Shown piece after piece: positions 1-7,405 of a stretch of 27,821 nucleotides of DNA; the first letter of the stretch is position 1, and each line of letters begins with the position of its first letter. The position numbers and the translations under genes are program-made. Origin of the DNA: JBLYYQ01 sp048550035 (lineage in GTDB: Bacteria; Nitrospinota_A; UBA7883; JBLYYQ01); assembly GCA_048550035.1 (NCBI GenBank), contig JBLYYQ010000109.1, positions 1 through 27,821 of the forward strand, written 5' to 3'. The notes beneath the pieces are model-generated. The model ran no database searches. It saw nothing but the letters and a program-made list of their open reading frames with translations, and had not been told where the DNA came from.

Positions 1-227
1 AGATCGTTATTAGCCTTGAGAAGGAGCTCTCTTGCTTCTAATTGCGCCTCTTTTACTATTGCTTGTGCCTCTTTTTTTGCATTCGAGAGCTCTTTTTTTG
101 AATCATCGATACTGCTTTGAGCTACAGTGGCGCCTCCTTTTTGTTGAAATAGATATATTATATAGATAGCCACTCCACCTAGCAGAGCGCCGGCAGTTAC
201 AGTAAATAGCAGCGTTATAATTTCCAC
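1..227 (-). CDS. rny: Ribonuclease Y, N-terminal fragment (cut by window edge)
   Basis: Not in the supplied ORF list because it runs off the left edge; read by translating the minus strand. It gives about 75 residues: a hydrophobic N-terminal segment (about residues 2-27) that should anchor the protein in the inner membrane, then a polar, Ala/Glu/Lys-rich helical stretch with KKEAQAIVKEAQLEAREL. A membrane anchor followed by this coiled coil is the hallmark of RNase Y, the endonuclease that initiates mRNA decay; the KH and HD catalytic domains would lie outside the window. I chose the GTG start at 227-225 because a GAAAGGA ribosome site sits six bases upstream. An in-frame TTG at 233-231 would abut that site. 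Other membrane-anchored coiled-coil proteins cannot be fully excluded from this fragment. Confidence 0.78.
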   Translation of the reverse strand, partial: MEIITLLFTVTAGALLGGVAIYIIYLFQQKGGATVAQSSIDDSKKELSNAKKEAQAIVKEAQLEARELLLKANND

Positions 228-746
228 AATCAATCCTTTCTTGAGCTAATAGTTTCACCTACTCAATCAGCTGCTGATCCTATACACAGGTATGTGAAAT
301 TTGTAGAAATTTGAACAATCGGTTTCAACTCCAAATTATCTTTGTACCTTTTGATTGCCAAAATTGATATCTGAATAATAAACAGACGAGTATATCAAAG
401 GCGAACTCATACAAACAGAGGAAAAAGGTATATTTTTCAATTAGTTAAATATCTAAATTCAAAATTGTTCGAACTATTTCTATCTCAACCAGTTGGATCT
501 TATTAAAATTTTTTAAACATATTTTCAATCAACATCTATTCCATTATCGCTTAAAATAAAAATAAAATCAATCATTTATAAAGTTAACGCTATGTTTATA
601 AATTTTTTAAGTTCCTACAGCTATAAACTTAAAAAATTCGAGATAAATTGCACAATATTGATCAAAATAATGGATTTTAGGTAATTATTCTCCATACAAA
701 AGTAGAGAGAAGGGTTAATGCAAGGAAAATTAATTAAAGAGGTAGT
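228..746. other. Non-coding AT-rich interval between rny and the RHH regulator
   Basis: About 520 bases with no convincing gene. The longest frame noticed on the plus strand (592-684, 30 codons) lacks a ribosome site. It contains a tandem direct repeat GAAATTTG at 296-303 and 306-313 (10-bp period), a short palindrome around 264-276, and the overlapping inverted repeats listed separately at 594-638. The promoter of rny must lie here on the minus strand, but no clear -35/-10 pair stands out. No tRNA, riboswitch or DnaA-box cluster was recognised. Confidence 0.6.
594..638. repeat. Overlapping inverted repeats, mutually exclusive pairings
   Basis: A perfect 13-bp inverted repeat pairs 601-613 (AATTTTTTAAGTT) with 626-638 (AACTTAAAAAATT) across a 12-base spacer. 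A second perfect 7-bp pair, GTTTATA at 594-600 with TATAAAC at 622-628, shares bases 626-628 with the first, so only one hairpin can form at a time. The stems are almost all A-T. The T-run precedes rather than follows the stem on both strands, so it is not a normal intrinsic terminator. Confidence 0.55.
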
Positions 747-932
747 CTACTTGATTCCAATATCTAGTTGTTTGTTTTCATACTGTTTCAGTAGCTGTGA
801 TATCGCTTCTCGAAAGAGGACAGCCTTAGTCACCTGCAAACTTGATGCAACTTCATTTAATCTATCAATCTGACTTTTGTAAAGATGTGTAGTTATTGCG
901 ACTTTTTTTGTATTCTCTTTGTTCTCTGTCAT
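747..932 (-). CDS. Small ribbon-helix-helix (CopG/Arc-type) DNA-binding protein
   Basis: A 61-residue protein. After a polar, Lys/Asn-rich N-terminus comes a beta-strand-like segment (KKVAITTHLY, about residues 9-18). Two helices follow (SQIDRLNEVASSLQ and KAVLFREAISQLLKQYE), joined by a short VT turn. This is the beta-alpha-alpha plan of ribbon-helix-helix regulators, which bind short inverted repeats as dimers through the N-terminal strand. No toxin gene is adjacent, so an antitoxin role is not supported. It is transcribed away from the htrA-thi operon and faces a CTTGACA/TGTCAAG palindrome in the shared upstream region, so autoregulation or control of the divergent operon is a reasonable inference. 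The ribosome site is weak. The fold is fairly secure; the target genes are unknown. Confidence 0.72.
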   Translation of the reverse strand: MTENKENTKKVAITTHLYKSQIDRLNEVASSLQVTKAVLFREAISQLLKQYENKQLDIGIK

Positions 933-978
933 ATTATCTTATAAAGTAATTAAAGTTAAAATAATTAATTGTTAATAT

Positions 979-1005
979 CTTGACATATATATCACTATTG
1001 TCAAG
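979..1005. promoter_or_regulatory. Palindrome CTTGACA-N13-TGTCAAG in divergent promoter region
   Basis: Perfect 7-bp inverted repeat: CTTGACA at 979-985 and TGTCAAG at 999-1005, separated by 13 bases. Each arm contains a consensus -35 hexamer TTGACA, one per strand, so it could be a pair of mirrored promoters, an operator, or both. On the minus strand a weak -10 (GATATT) lies at 979-974, about 19 bases from its -35. On the plus strand no good -10 sits at 17-18 bases. It lies 47 bases upstream of the RHH gene start and about 100 bases upstream of the first HtrA gene. Confidence 0.5.
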
Positions 1006-1102
1006 TCTGTTTAAGAAATTTTTGTAAAATGAATTTTCAAGATTTAAAATAGATATTTATATGTTAATATTCCTCTTTTAATTCAAATTTGGAGAAATAG
1101 CG

Positions 1103-2542
1103 TTGAAAACATCACTATTTAGTGCTCAATTATTAATACTTATACTTGCATCGTTTTTAGTAGTTACAACGAACGGTGATGCTGTCAGTAAGTATGAAGG
1201 AGACCATCTAACAATATTTTCAGAGATAGCTAAAAATGAAACTAAAGGAGTAGTGAATGTTTCGACTAAACGTACGGTTACTAGCAGAGGTTTTAGTTCT
1301 AATAATGAAAAATTGCAAGAACATTTCAATGAACTTTTTCCTTGGCATAAAAGTGAACCACATTCAAAAGAGAGTCGCTCTTTAGGCTCTGGTTTCATTG
1401 TAGATGAGAGTGGCTACATATTGACTAATTACCATGTTATCAAAGGTGCCGATGAGATTGTTGTAACTTTCGGCAGTGATAAGAAACATGAAATTCCAGC
1501 GAAGTTAATCGGTGCAGATCCTAAGATAGATATTGCGCTGATAAAGATTGAGACTAAGAACAAATTGCACACATTGAAATTTGGTGACTCAGATAAGATT
1601 ACTGTCGGAGAGTGGGTTATGGCGATTGGGAATCCTTTTGGATTTCAAGGTTCTGTTACAGTTGGAGTAGTTTCGGCAAAAGGGCGCGATATAGGATCAG
1701 GTCCATACGACAGTTTCATTCAGACCGATGCTGCTATCAATGTAGGCAACTCTGGAGGTCCGCTATTAAATAGTGATGGCGAAGTTGTCGGTATCAACTC
1801 TGCTATTTTCACATCCGGGATGTCTCAAGGGAGTATTGGAATAGGTTTTGCGATTCCGATAAATCTTGTCAAAAATATATATGCGGATTTAAAAAAAGGG
1901 AAGGTATTGCGAGGCTGGATAGGAGTCCATATCCAAGAAGTAAATGAGAAAATTAAAGAAGCGTTTGATCTTCCATTTGATTATGGAGCGTTGGTTGGTA
2001 ATGTTGTAGATGGTTCACCTGCTGACAAGTCTAAGCTTCAGCAGGGCGATATAATATTAGAGTTTGAAGGTAAAAAGATAGATAAATTCGACACATTGCC
2101 AAGGTTGGTTGGATCAATGAAGCCAGGAGATGTTGTTAAGTTAAAGATCTATCGTAATAAAAAGTTTATTACAAAGAAGATTGTTTTAGAAGATTTACCA
2201 TCAGAAGATCCTATATCGATAAGGAGTGATAAGAAGAGTAAAGATAAACTGAAAAGTGCTCTTGGTGTTACTGTGGAAGACCTTTCAGAGAAGCAAAAAA
2301 AGGAACTTGGTGTAACTACTGGTGTACTCGCAACAGATATTATACCTAATAGTCCGATGTCTGCTGCTGGTGTTAGGGTAGGTGATATTATCTTGAAATA
2401 TAACAACAAGCCGGTAGGTTCGACCAAAGAGTTTCATACATTGATTGGAGCTAGCAAGAAGAAGAAACATATTGCGTTACTAGTTAAGCGTGGATCGGTT
2501 TCAATGTTTCTTATTGTAGAGGGTGATCAAAAGAAGAAATAG
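1103..2542 (+). CDS. HtrA/DegP-family periplasmic serine protease (first copy)
   Basis: 479 residues. Residues 1-25 form a signal peptide or anchor (hydrophobic LLILILASFLVV). A chymotrypsin-like protease domain follows, with the full triad visible: His111 in TNYHVIKG, Asp143 in KIDIALIKI, and Ser217 in GNSGGPL. Two PDZ domains lie at about 270-360 and 385-475. The family degrades or chaperones misfolded envelope proteins; length and two-PDZ layout match DegP/DegQ/MucD. Translation starts at TTG (1103): GGAGA lies at 1091-1095, about seven bases upstream, and no better start is in frame. It is the first gene of a plus-strand run, 15 bases before a second HtrA gene. The family call is secure; assignment to DegP versus DegQ is not. 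Confidence 0.95.
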   Translation: MKTSLFSAQLLILILASFLVVTTNGDAVSKYEGDHLTIFSEIAKNETKGVVNVSTKRTVTSRGFSSNNEKLQEHFNELFPWHKSEPHSKESRSLGSGFIVDESGYILTNYHVIKGADEIVVTFGSDKKHEIPAKLIGADPKIDIALIKIETKNKLHTLKFGDSDKITVGEWVMAIGNPFGFQGSVTVGVVSAKGRDIGSGPYDSFIQTDAAINVGNSGGPLLNSDGEVVGINSAIFTSGMSQGSIGIGFAIPINLVKNIYADLKKGKVLRGWIGVHIQEVNEKIKEAFDLPFDYGALVGNVVDGSPADKSKLQQGDIILEFEGKKIDKFDTLPRLVGSMKPGDVVKLKIYRNKKFITKKIVLEDLPSEDPISIRSDKKSKDKLKSALGVTVEDLSEKQKKELGVTTGVLATDIIPNSPMSAAGVRVGDIILKYNNKPVGSTKEFHTLIGASKKKKHIALLVKRGSVSMFLIVEGDQKKK

Positions 2543-2557
2543 AATGATGAACTTAGC

Positions 2558-3916
2558 ATGAGGAAAATTTTTGCTCTTTCTGTTGCAAGCTTCCCGATAT
2601 TCTTTCTTTTAGGCGGCATAGATAGTGATGCTAGCGAGAATCGTATTACGCCGGTTGTAAAGGTTGTAAGTGCTACTTCGCCATCTGTAGTCAATATCAG
2701 GACAAAACATATATTGACTCAGAGACGGAGACTAGATTTTTTTGCACCATTTTTTGGGCAACCAAACTTTAGTGTCAATCATGAAAGTTACTCATTAGGA
2801 TCTGGAGTAATCATAGAGGCAGATGGGCTAATTATTACTAATAATCATGTTATCGATGGTGCCAGTGAAGTTCAGGTGGGACTATCAGATAAGTCGATCT
2901 ATAATGCAGAGGTGATAGGGGTTGATGCTCGTTCAGATATTGCGATAATCAAAATTGATGCTGGCAAACTACTTCCTATCATAAAGCTAGGCAATTCAGA
3001 CGAAATTCTAATTGGTGAAACGGTGGTCGCAATAGGAAACCCTTTTGGGCTCTCAAGTAGCGTGACCAGAGGAGTGATTAGTGCCAGTAAGAGGGATGTT
3101 CAGGTTGAGGCTGATCTGATATATCGTAATTTTGTTCAGATTGATGCTCCAATCAATCCTGGCAATTCAGGCGGAGCACTTTTGAATATTGATGGTGAGC
3201 TAATTGGCATTACTACTGCAATTTATGATAAAGCAGAAGGGATAGGATTTGCAATCCCAATTAACCGGGCATTAAAGTTAGCCAAAGATTTAATAAGCTA
3301 TGGGAAGGTAGCACATGGCTGGATCGGGCTGATCACAGATGATATTGGAGTAAGAGATAGTAGTTATTACCAATCTAGCAAATCAGATCCTGATAGACTA
3401 TTAGTTCGAACAGTTTTTGATCATAGTCCAGCTAGCATGGCAGGGATAAAACCGGGTGACATGATTACTTTAGTAGATGGTAATAAGCCTAAAAGTAAGG
3501 AAGAGTTCGCAAAGCGTATAGTAGGTTTAAGCCATAGCGATAAATTAGAGCTTAGCTTATCTCGGGAGAAGAATGAGTTTAAAGTGACACTAGTAGCAGC
3601 TAAGATTACAACGAAGCTAGCTTCAAAGGTTGCAATGGAATGGTTAGGGTTGAAAGTGGAACTTAACAATGAAGCGATTGCAAAAACAAGAAATTTATAT
3701 ACAAAGAGTGGATTAATAATCAAAGAGCTATCACCATCTAATCCGTTAAGGAAAGTTGGGGTCAAAACTGGTGATATAATAAGAAAGATAAACAAAAGTA
3801 AAATAACGAATTTTGAGGATTATCATATTGCTGTGATGGAGGCTGTAAACTTTAATAGTGCACTTCTTTTCATCCAGCGCGGTCCAAACATTTATCAGAT
3901 AAGCTATAGTGGCTGA
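2558..3916 (+). CDS. HtrA/DegP-family periplasmic serine protease (second copy)
   Basis: 452 residues with a cleavable-looking signal peptide (MRKIFALSVASFPIFFLLGG). The protease domain has an intact triad: His97 in TNNHVIDG, Asp127 in RSDIAIIKI and Ser204 in PGNSGGALL. PDZ domains follow at about 245-345 and 360-450. The domain plan is the same as the gene just upstream, but the sequences differ clearly outside the catalytic motifs. They therefore look like old paralogues with separate roles rather than a recent duplication. The gap to the preceding stop is 15 bases and the ribosome site is weak, so translational coupling to the first copy is likely. The linker between protease core and first PDZ carries a charged insertion (about 260-275). 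Confidence 0.94.
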   Translation: MRKIFALSVASFPIFFLLGGIDSDASENRITPVVKVVSATSPSVVNIRTKHILTQRRRLDFFAPFFGQPNFSVNHESYSLGSGVIIEADGLIITNNHVIDGASEVQVGLSDKSIYNAEVIGVDARSDIAIIKIDAGKLLPIIKLGNSDEILIGETVVAIGNPFGLSSSVTRGVISASKRDVQVEADLIYRNFVQIDAPINPGNSGGALLNIDGELIGITTAIYDKAEGIGFAIPINRALKLAKDLISYGKVAHGWIGLITDDIGVRDSSYYQSSKSDPDRLLVRTVFDHSPASMAGIKPGDMITLVDGNKPKSKEEFAKRIVGLSHSDKLELSLSREKNEFKVTLVAAKITTKLASKVAMEWLGLKVELNNEAIAKTRNLYTKSGLIIKELSPSNPLRKVGVKTGDIIRKINKSKITNFEDYHIAVMEAVNFNSALLFIQRGPNIYQISYSG

Positions 3917-3953
3917 CCTAGATCTTCCCTGCAAACAATAGTAAATAACCATT

Positions 3954-4736
3954 ATGAACGATAGATTAGTTATAGCTGGTAGGAAGTTTAAATCTCGCTT
4001 ATTAGTTGGGACCGGTAAGTTTGGATCGTCAAAGCTAATGCGCGATGCCATTGAGGCATCCGGAGCAGAGATAGTAACAGTCTCTATTAGAAGAGTAGAT
4101 ATAAACAATCCAGACGATAATATCCTAAGCTTTGTTGACCAAGAAAAATATCTACTTTTATCAAATACAGCAGGTGCCAGAACAGCTGATGAAGCGGTAC
4201 TCTTAGCTAAACTTGCCTATGAAGCAGGGATGCCAAACTGGATTAAGATTGAAGTTACCCCTGAGCCTCGATATCTACTACCTGATCCGATTGAGACATT
4301 AAAAGCGACTGAAATATTGGTTAAGGATGGATTTGTAGTGCTCCCATATATTAATGCCGATCCTCTCCTTGCGAAAAAATTAGAAGATGTAGGTGCAGCA
4401 GCAGTTATGCCACTTGGTTCACCGATTGGAGCCAACAAAGGGATTAGGAATGTTGATATGATAAAGATTATTATTGAACAAGCTCTGATCCCTGTAGTTG
4501 TGGACGCAGGATTAGGAGCCCCATCCCATGCGAGCTTAGCGCTAGAGCTAGGGGCAGACGCTTGTCTGGTTAATACTGCAATTGCAGTGGCAAAAGATCC
4601 AGTTAGGATGGCATCTGCTTTTCAGCTAGGTTGCCAAGGAGGGAGGAGTAGCTTTTTGGCAGGATTACCTAAACCGATTGATCAAGCAAGTACAACTTCG
4701 CCTTTTACTAGACTCCCGTGGGATGAGACCATTTAG
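3954..4736 (+). CDS. thiG: Thiazole synthase ThiG
   Basis: 260 residues, a TIM-barrel enzyme that builds the thiazole phosphate of thiamine from deoxyxylulose 5-phosphate, dehydroglycine and ThiS thiocarboxylate. Family hallmarks: LLVGTGKF near the start, IRRVDI (about 46-50), NTAGARTADEA (71-81), the Schiff-base lysine at about Lys98 in WIKIEV, LPDPIETLKAT, VMPLGSPIGANKGIRN, and the phosphate-binding VDAGLGAPSHA with LVNTAIA. One common Cys is Ala here (NTAGA rather than NTAGC). It lies 37 bases after the second HtrA gene and three bases before thiH. No clear Shine-Dalgarno is visible and the gap leaves no room for a TPP riboswitch. Confidence 0.96.
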   Translation: MNDRLVIAGRKFKSRLLVGTGKFGSSKLMRDAIEASGAEIVTVSIRRVDINNPDDNILSFVDQEKYLLLSNTAGARTADEAVLLAKLAYEAGMPNWIKIEVTPEPRYLLPDPIETLKATEILVKDGFVVLPYINADPLLAKKLEDVGAAAVMPLGSPIGANKGIRNVDMIKIIIEQALIPVVVDAGLGAPSHASLALELGADACLVNTAIAVAKDPVRMASAFQLGCQGGRSSFLAGLPKPIDQASTTSPFTRLPWDETI

Positions 4737-4739
4737 ACT

Positions 4740-5885
4740 ATGACTTATAAACAGTTACAAAATTCGATTGAGAAAATTTATTCAGAAGAATTTCAGCAGG
4801 TTGAAAAGAAGATAGCGAGCTACTCTACTTCTGATATAAAAAATCTTTTGATGCAAGATTCGATTAATCCAGATCTATTTTACGGGCTACTTTCAGATCA
4901 GGCTGATCCATTGTTAGACGATATAATATTGAAAGCGAAAGAGGTGACTGCAACAAGATTTGGGAAAGTTGTGAATCTTTATGTACCACTTTATCTTTCT
5001 AACTATTGTCTTAACGACTGCACCTACTGCTTCTTTGGGACGAGCAATGATATTGAACGAAAAGTTGTCTCAGCCTCCAATATCAAGATTCAAGCTGAAA
5101 AACTCTACGATGAGGGATTTAGATCAATCTTACTTGTTGCAGGTGAAGATTTTACTAGATTGCCTCTTGAATCGGTTGCGGAGGCGATTAGGATCTGTAA
5201 GTCGGTTGGATTTTCATTTGTCGGTGTAGAAATTGCTCCTCTTTCGGTTGATGAGTATAAAACGTTAGCAGATCAAGGATTAAATGGAGTAACTCTCTAT
5301 CAAGAAAGTTATGATCGAGCTGCCTATAAGTTAGTCCATCCTAAAGGACCAAAGCTCGACTATGATTTTAGACTAGAGTCCCCATCAAGAATTGCCGCTG
5401 CAGGAATCAGAGTTATCACAATAGGTGCGCTGCTTGGGCTTAGTGATTATAGAAAAGAGGCATTCTCAATCAGTTATCATATTTCATATCTTAATAAACA
5501 TTATTGGCAAAGTCAGGTAGCTGTAAGCTTCCCTCGATTAAAAAGTGTACCAAAATCATCGTCAGAAAGCTTCTTCAAACCTGTAACGGACAACCAGTTG
5601 ATACGGTTGATAATTGCGATCCGCCTTTTTTTCCCAGATACGATATTAACACTATCAACCAGAGAAACGGCTACATTGAGAGATCGACTATTTGGAGCAG
5701 GAATTAATCAGGTATCAGCCGGCTCTAGAACATCTCCTGATGGCTACCTAGATCACGATCACGATTCAGAGCAGTTTCCAGTTATCGATGATCGGTCAGC
5801 CGATGAGGTAGTCACTGCAATTAATAATCAAGGTTACGATCAGGTATATAAAGATTGGGATTCTAATTTTCAGAAGATTACTTAA
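4740..5885 (+). CDS. thiH: 2-iminoacetate synthase (tyrosine lyase) ThiH
   Basis: 381 residues. A radical-SAM enzyme that cleaves tyrosine to dehydroglycine (2-iminoacetate), the anaerobic-type route to the glycine part of the thiazole. The cluster-binding motif CX3CX2C is Cys90-Cys94-Cys97 in the stretch NYCLNDCTYC. TLSTRETATLRDRLFGAGINQVSAGS near the C-terminus matches the ThiH/BATS-type end. Its presence, in place of glycine oxidase ThiO, implies oxygen-independent thiazole synthesis. It starts three bases after the thiG stop, and its own stop abuts the thiS start, so the three genes are surely co-translated. Confidence 0.96.
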   Translation: MTYKQLQNSIEKIYSEEFQQVEKKIASYSTSDIKNLLMQDSINPDLFYGLLSDQADPLLDDIILKAKEVTATRFGKVVNLYVPLYLSNYCLNDCTYCFFGTSNDIERKVVSASNIKIQAEKLYDEGFRSILLVAGEDFTRLPLESVAEAIRICKSVGFSFVGVEIAPLSVDEYKTLADQGLNGVTLYQESYDRAAYKLVHPKGPKLDYDFRLESPSRIAAAGIRVITIGALLGLSDYRKEAFSISYHISYLNKHYWQSQVAVSFPRLKSVPKSSSESFFKPVTDNQLIRLIIAIRLFFPDTILTLSTRETATLRDRLFGAGINQVSAGSRTSPDGYLDHDHDSEQFPVIDDRSADEVVTAINNQGYDQVYKDWDSNFQKIT

Positions 5886-6092
5886 ATGAATATCAGACTT
5901 AACGGAAAATTGTATGAGATAAAAGAAGAGGCTAATATTAAGACGCTACTTGATGAGCTCAATATTAACTCAAAAGCTATTGCAGTGATGGTCAATGGAG
6001 TAATAATTAAAGCCAGAATGCATGAGCTGACTATCTTATCTGATAGTGATCAAGTAGAAATAGTTATGCCACTACAAGGTGGCAAGTTTTAG
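5886..6092 (+). CDS. thiS: Sulfur-carrier protein ThiS with a Lys-Phe tail after the Gly-Gly
   Basis: 68 residues with the beta-grasp pattern of ThiS: MNIRLNGKLYEI, then LLDELNINSKAIAVMVNGVII, then LSDSDQVEIVMPLQGG. ThiS normally ends in Gly-Gly, whose C-terminus is adenylated by ThiF and turned into a thiocarboxylate that donates sulfur to ThiG. Here two codons follow (AAG TTT, 6084-6089), giving GGKF before the TAG stop. Dipeptide or single-residue tails that a JAMM protease must remove are known for QbsE (Cys-Phe) and HcyS. This protein may need similar processing. No thiF or protease gene is in the window. The ATG directly follows the thiH stop; the order thiG-thiH-thiS is unusual because thiS commonly comes first. 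Confidence 0.9.
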   Translation: MNIRLNGKLYEIKEEANIKTLLDELNINSKAIAVMVNGVIIKARMHELTILSDSDQVEIVMPLQGGKF

Positions 6093-6110
6093 TTTTATAG
6101 TGGAGTCAGA

Positions 6111-6572
6111 CTAAAGTAAATCAATAGTTGGGTTTTTGATCTTTACACTCTTTTTTAGATCGATTGCCCTATTTGCAAGTTTGTCAGCGATTTCATTTCC
6201 CTCTATTCCGGCATGTGCTTTGACCCATTCCCAAGTAACATTATGTTTACCGGCTAAGAGTAGTAATTTTTTCCAGAGTTCAATATTTTTTACATCCTTT
6301 TTAGATGCAGTTTTCCACCCATTTTTTTGCCAGTTAAAAACCCATTTTGACATCCCATTTATTAAATATTTAGAGTCACTCCGTAGGCATATTTTTGTTG
6401 GTGACTGAAAATATTCTAAGCCTTTAATTGCAGCGGTTAGCTCCATGATATTATTTGTAGTGTTAGCTTCAAAGCTAGCAAATCCAACTCTAATATCACC
6501 ATTAATTAATACTCCCCAACCACCAATGCCGGGATTATTCTTGCATGCACCATCACAATAGATTAGCTCCAT
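6111..6572 (-). CDS. rnhA: Ribonuclease HI
   Basis: 153 residues, the usual length for bacterial RNase HI, which removes RNA from RNA-DNA hybrids. The catalytic carboxylates are all visible: Asp7 in YCDGACKNNPG, Glu44 in NIMELTAA, Asp66 in LRSDSKYL, and Asp130 in GNEIADKLAN. His120 in VKAHAG matches the loop histidine (His124 of E. coli). The basic Trp-rich segment (SKWVFNWQKNGWKTASKKDV, 75-94) is the substrate-handle region of the E. coli-type enzyme. It ends 18 bases from the convergent thiS stop with no obvious terminator between them, and begins 12 bases after the upstream barrel gene, so it is probably the last gene of that operon. Confidence 0.96.
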   Translation of the reverse strand: MELIYCDGACKNNPGIGGWGVLINGDIRVGFASFEANTTNNIMELTAAIKGLEYFQSPTKICLRSDSKYLINGMSKWVFNWQKNGWKTASKKDVKNIELWKKLLLLAGKHNVTWEWVKAHAGIEGNEIADKLANRAIDLKKSVKIKNPTIDLL

Positions 6573-6584
6573 TTCAATATTTAA

Positions 6585-7331
6585 TTAGAGATCTACATCG
6601 AACTGGATGGTGACTAGATTATTGTTGTTAATTGTTGAGGGTGACGACTTTGAGAGAGTTGTATCGTTAAAGATTTGATAGCCAACTAGCATTCCGATAT
6701 TAGGAGAGAAACGCCATGAAAAACCTACCGACTTTGATCCATAAATATTGTTTCCACCCATATAATCAATTGAGACCCAGAGCCTACTATCAATCTCAGC
6801 CAATGTTCGATCCCATGAAAGGATTGTACCTTGATTCTCACTCTCTTGCTCATCATTTAATAAAATATCTGCATTGCCGCTATAGTACCCGACTGATAAT
6901 CGCCCTATAATTGGGAATGTTTTTGCAATCAGTCCATATGCGATGTTAAAGTCAGTGTTATCTGTGTCAGTCCCAACGTCATAGATTCCGATTGCAATAG
7001 CAGGCGAGAACGGGGCAATCGATTCTTCTTTAACAGCAAGCTTGGCATCAAAAAAAAATGGATCGTCAGATGGCTCTTTTATTTGCAGCCCAATTTCAAC
7101 TCCGAGCCTTAGCGAATCATAAATACCATATGTCGCTCCATACTGATTCGCCTTAGCATTTGAACCATCATTGACTTTAGTAAAGAAAGTTGATCTAGTA
7201 TCTAGCTCAAAATGGATAGAATGCAAAGGTTGGGTATCAGGAGATGGAACTGAAATCTGTTTTGCCGCTGCAGCAAAAACTATCGTTGCTGACGATAACA
7301 AAATTATAAGAGCAACTGTTACAACTCGCAC
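6585..7331 (-). CDS. Exported beta-barrel-like protein, probably outer membrane (unknown)
   Basis: 248 residues. A signal peptide is clear (VVTVALIILLSSATIVFA, cleavage probably near AAA-K at 20-25). The mature part is rich in alternating polar/hydrophobic strands with aromatic ends (SIHFELDTRSTFFTK, SLRLGVEIGLQI, IGRLSVGYYSGN, SRLWVSIDYMGG, KSVGFSWRFSPNIGMLVGYQIF, LVTIQFDVDL), as expected of an 8-12-strand outer-membrane barrel. I do not recognise the family. The last residue is Leu rather than the Phe common in BAM substrates. The start codon is GTG at 7331-7329, supported by the signal peptide that begins there. It sits directly upstream of rnhA and 74 bases downstream of a second barrel gene. 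Confidence 0.7.
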   Translation of the reverse strand: MRVVTVALIILLSSATIVFAAAAKQISVPSPDTQPLHSIHFELDTRSTFFTKVNDGSNAKANQYGATYGIYDSLRLGVEIGLQIKEPSDDPFFFDAKLAVKEESIAPFSPAIAIGIYDVGTDTDNTDFNIAYGLIAKTFPIIGRLSVGYYSGNADILLNDEQESENQGTILSWDRTLAEIDSRLWVSIDYMGGNNIYGSKSVGFSWRFSPNIGMLVGYQIFNDTTLSKSSPSTINNNNLVTIQFDVDL

Positions 7332-7405
7332 TAGATTTTATCTCTTCTTATTAGCTAAAAGATCAGAATAACATATAATAGAACAATATACTAGCTTTAA
7401 GTTAG

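Noticed and set aside
592..684. 30-codon plus-strand frame in the first intergenic region
   Set aside because: No ribosome site, composition follows the AT-rich spacer, and it spans the inverted repeats.
3917..3953. TPP riboswitch before thiG
   Set aside because: Only 37 bases separate the genes, and the conserved TPP-aptamer sequences are not seen here or upstream of the operon.
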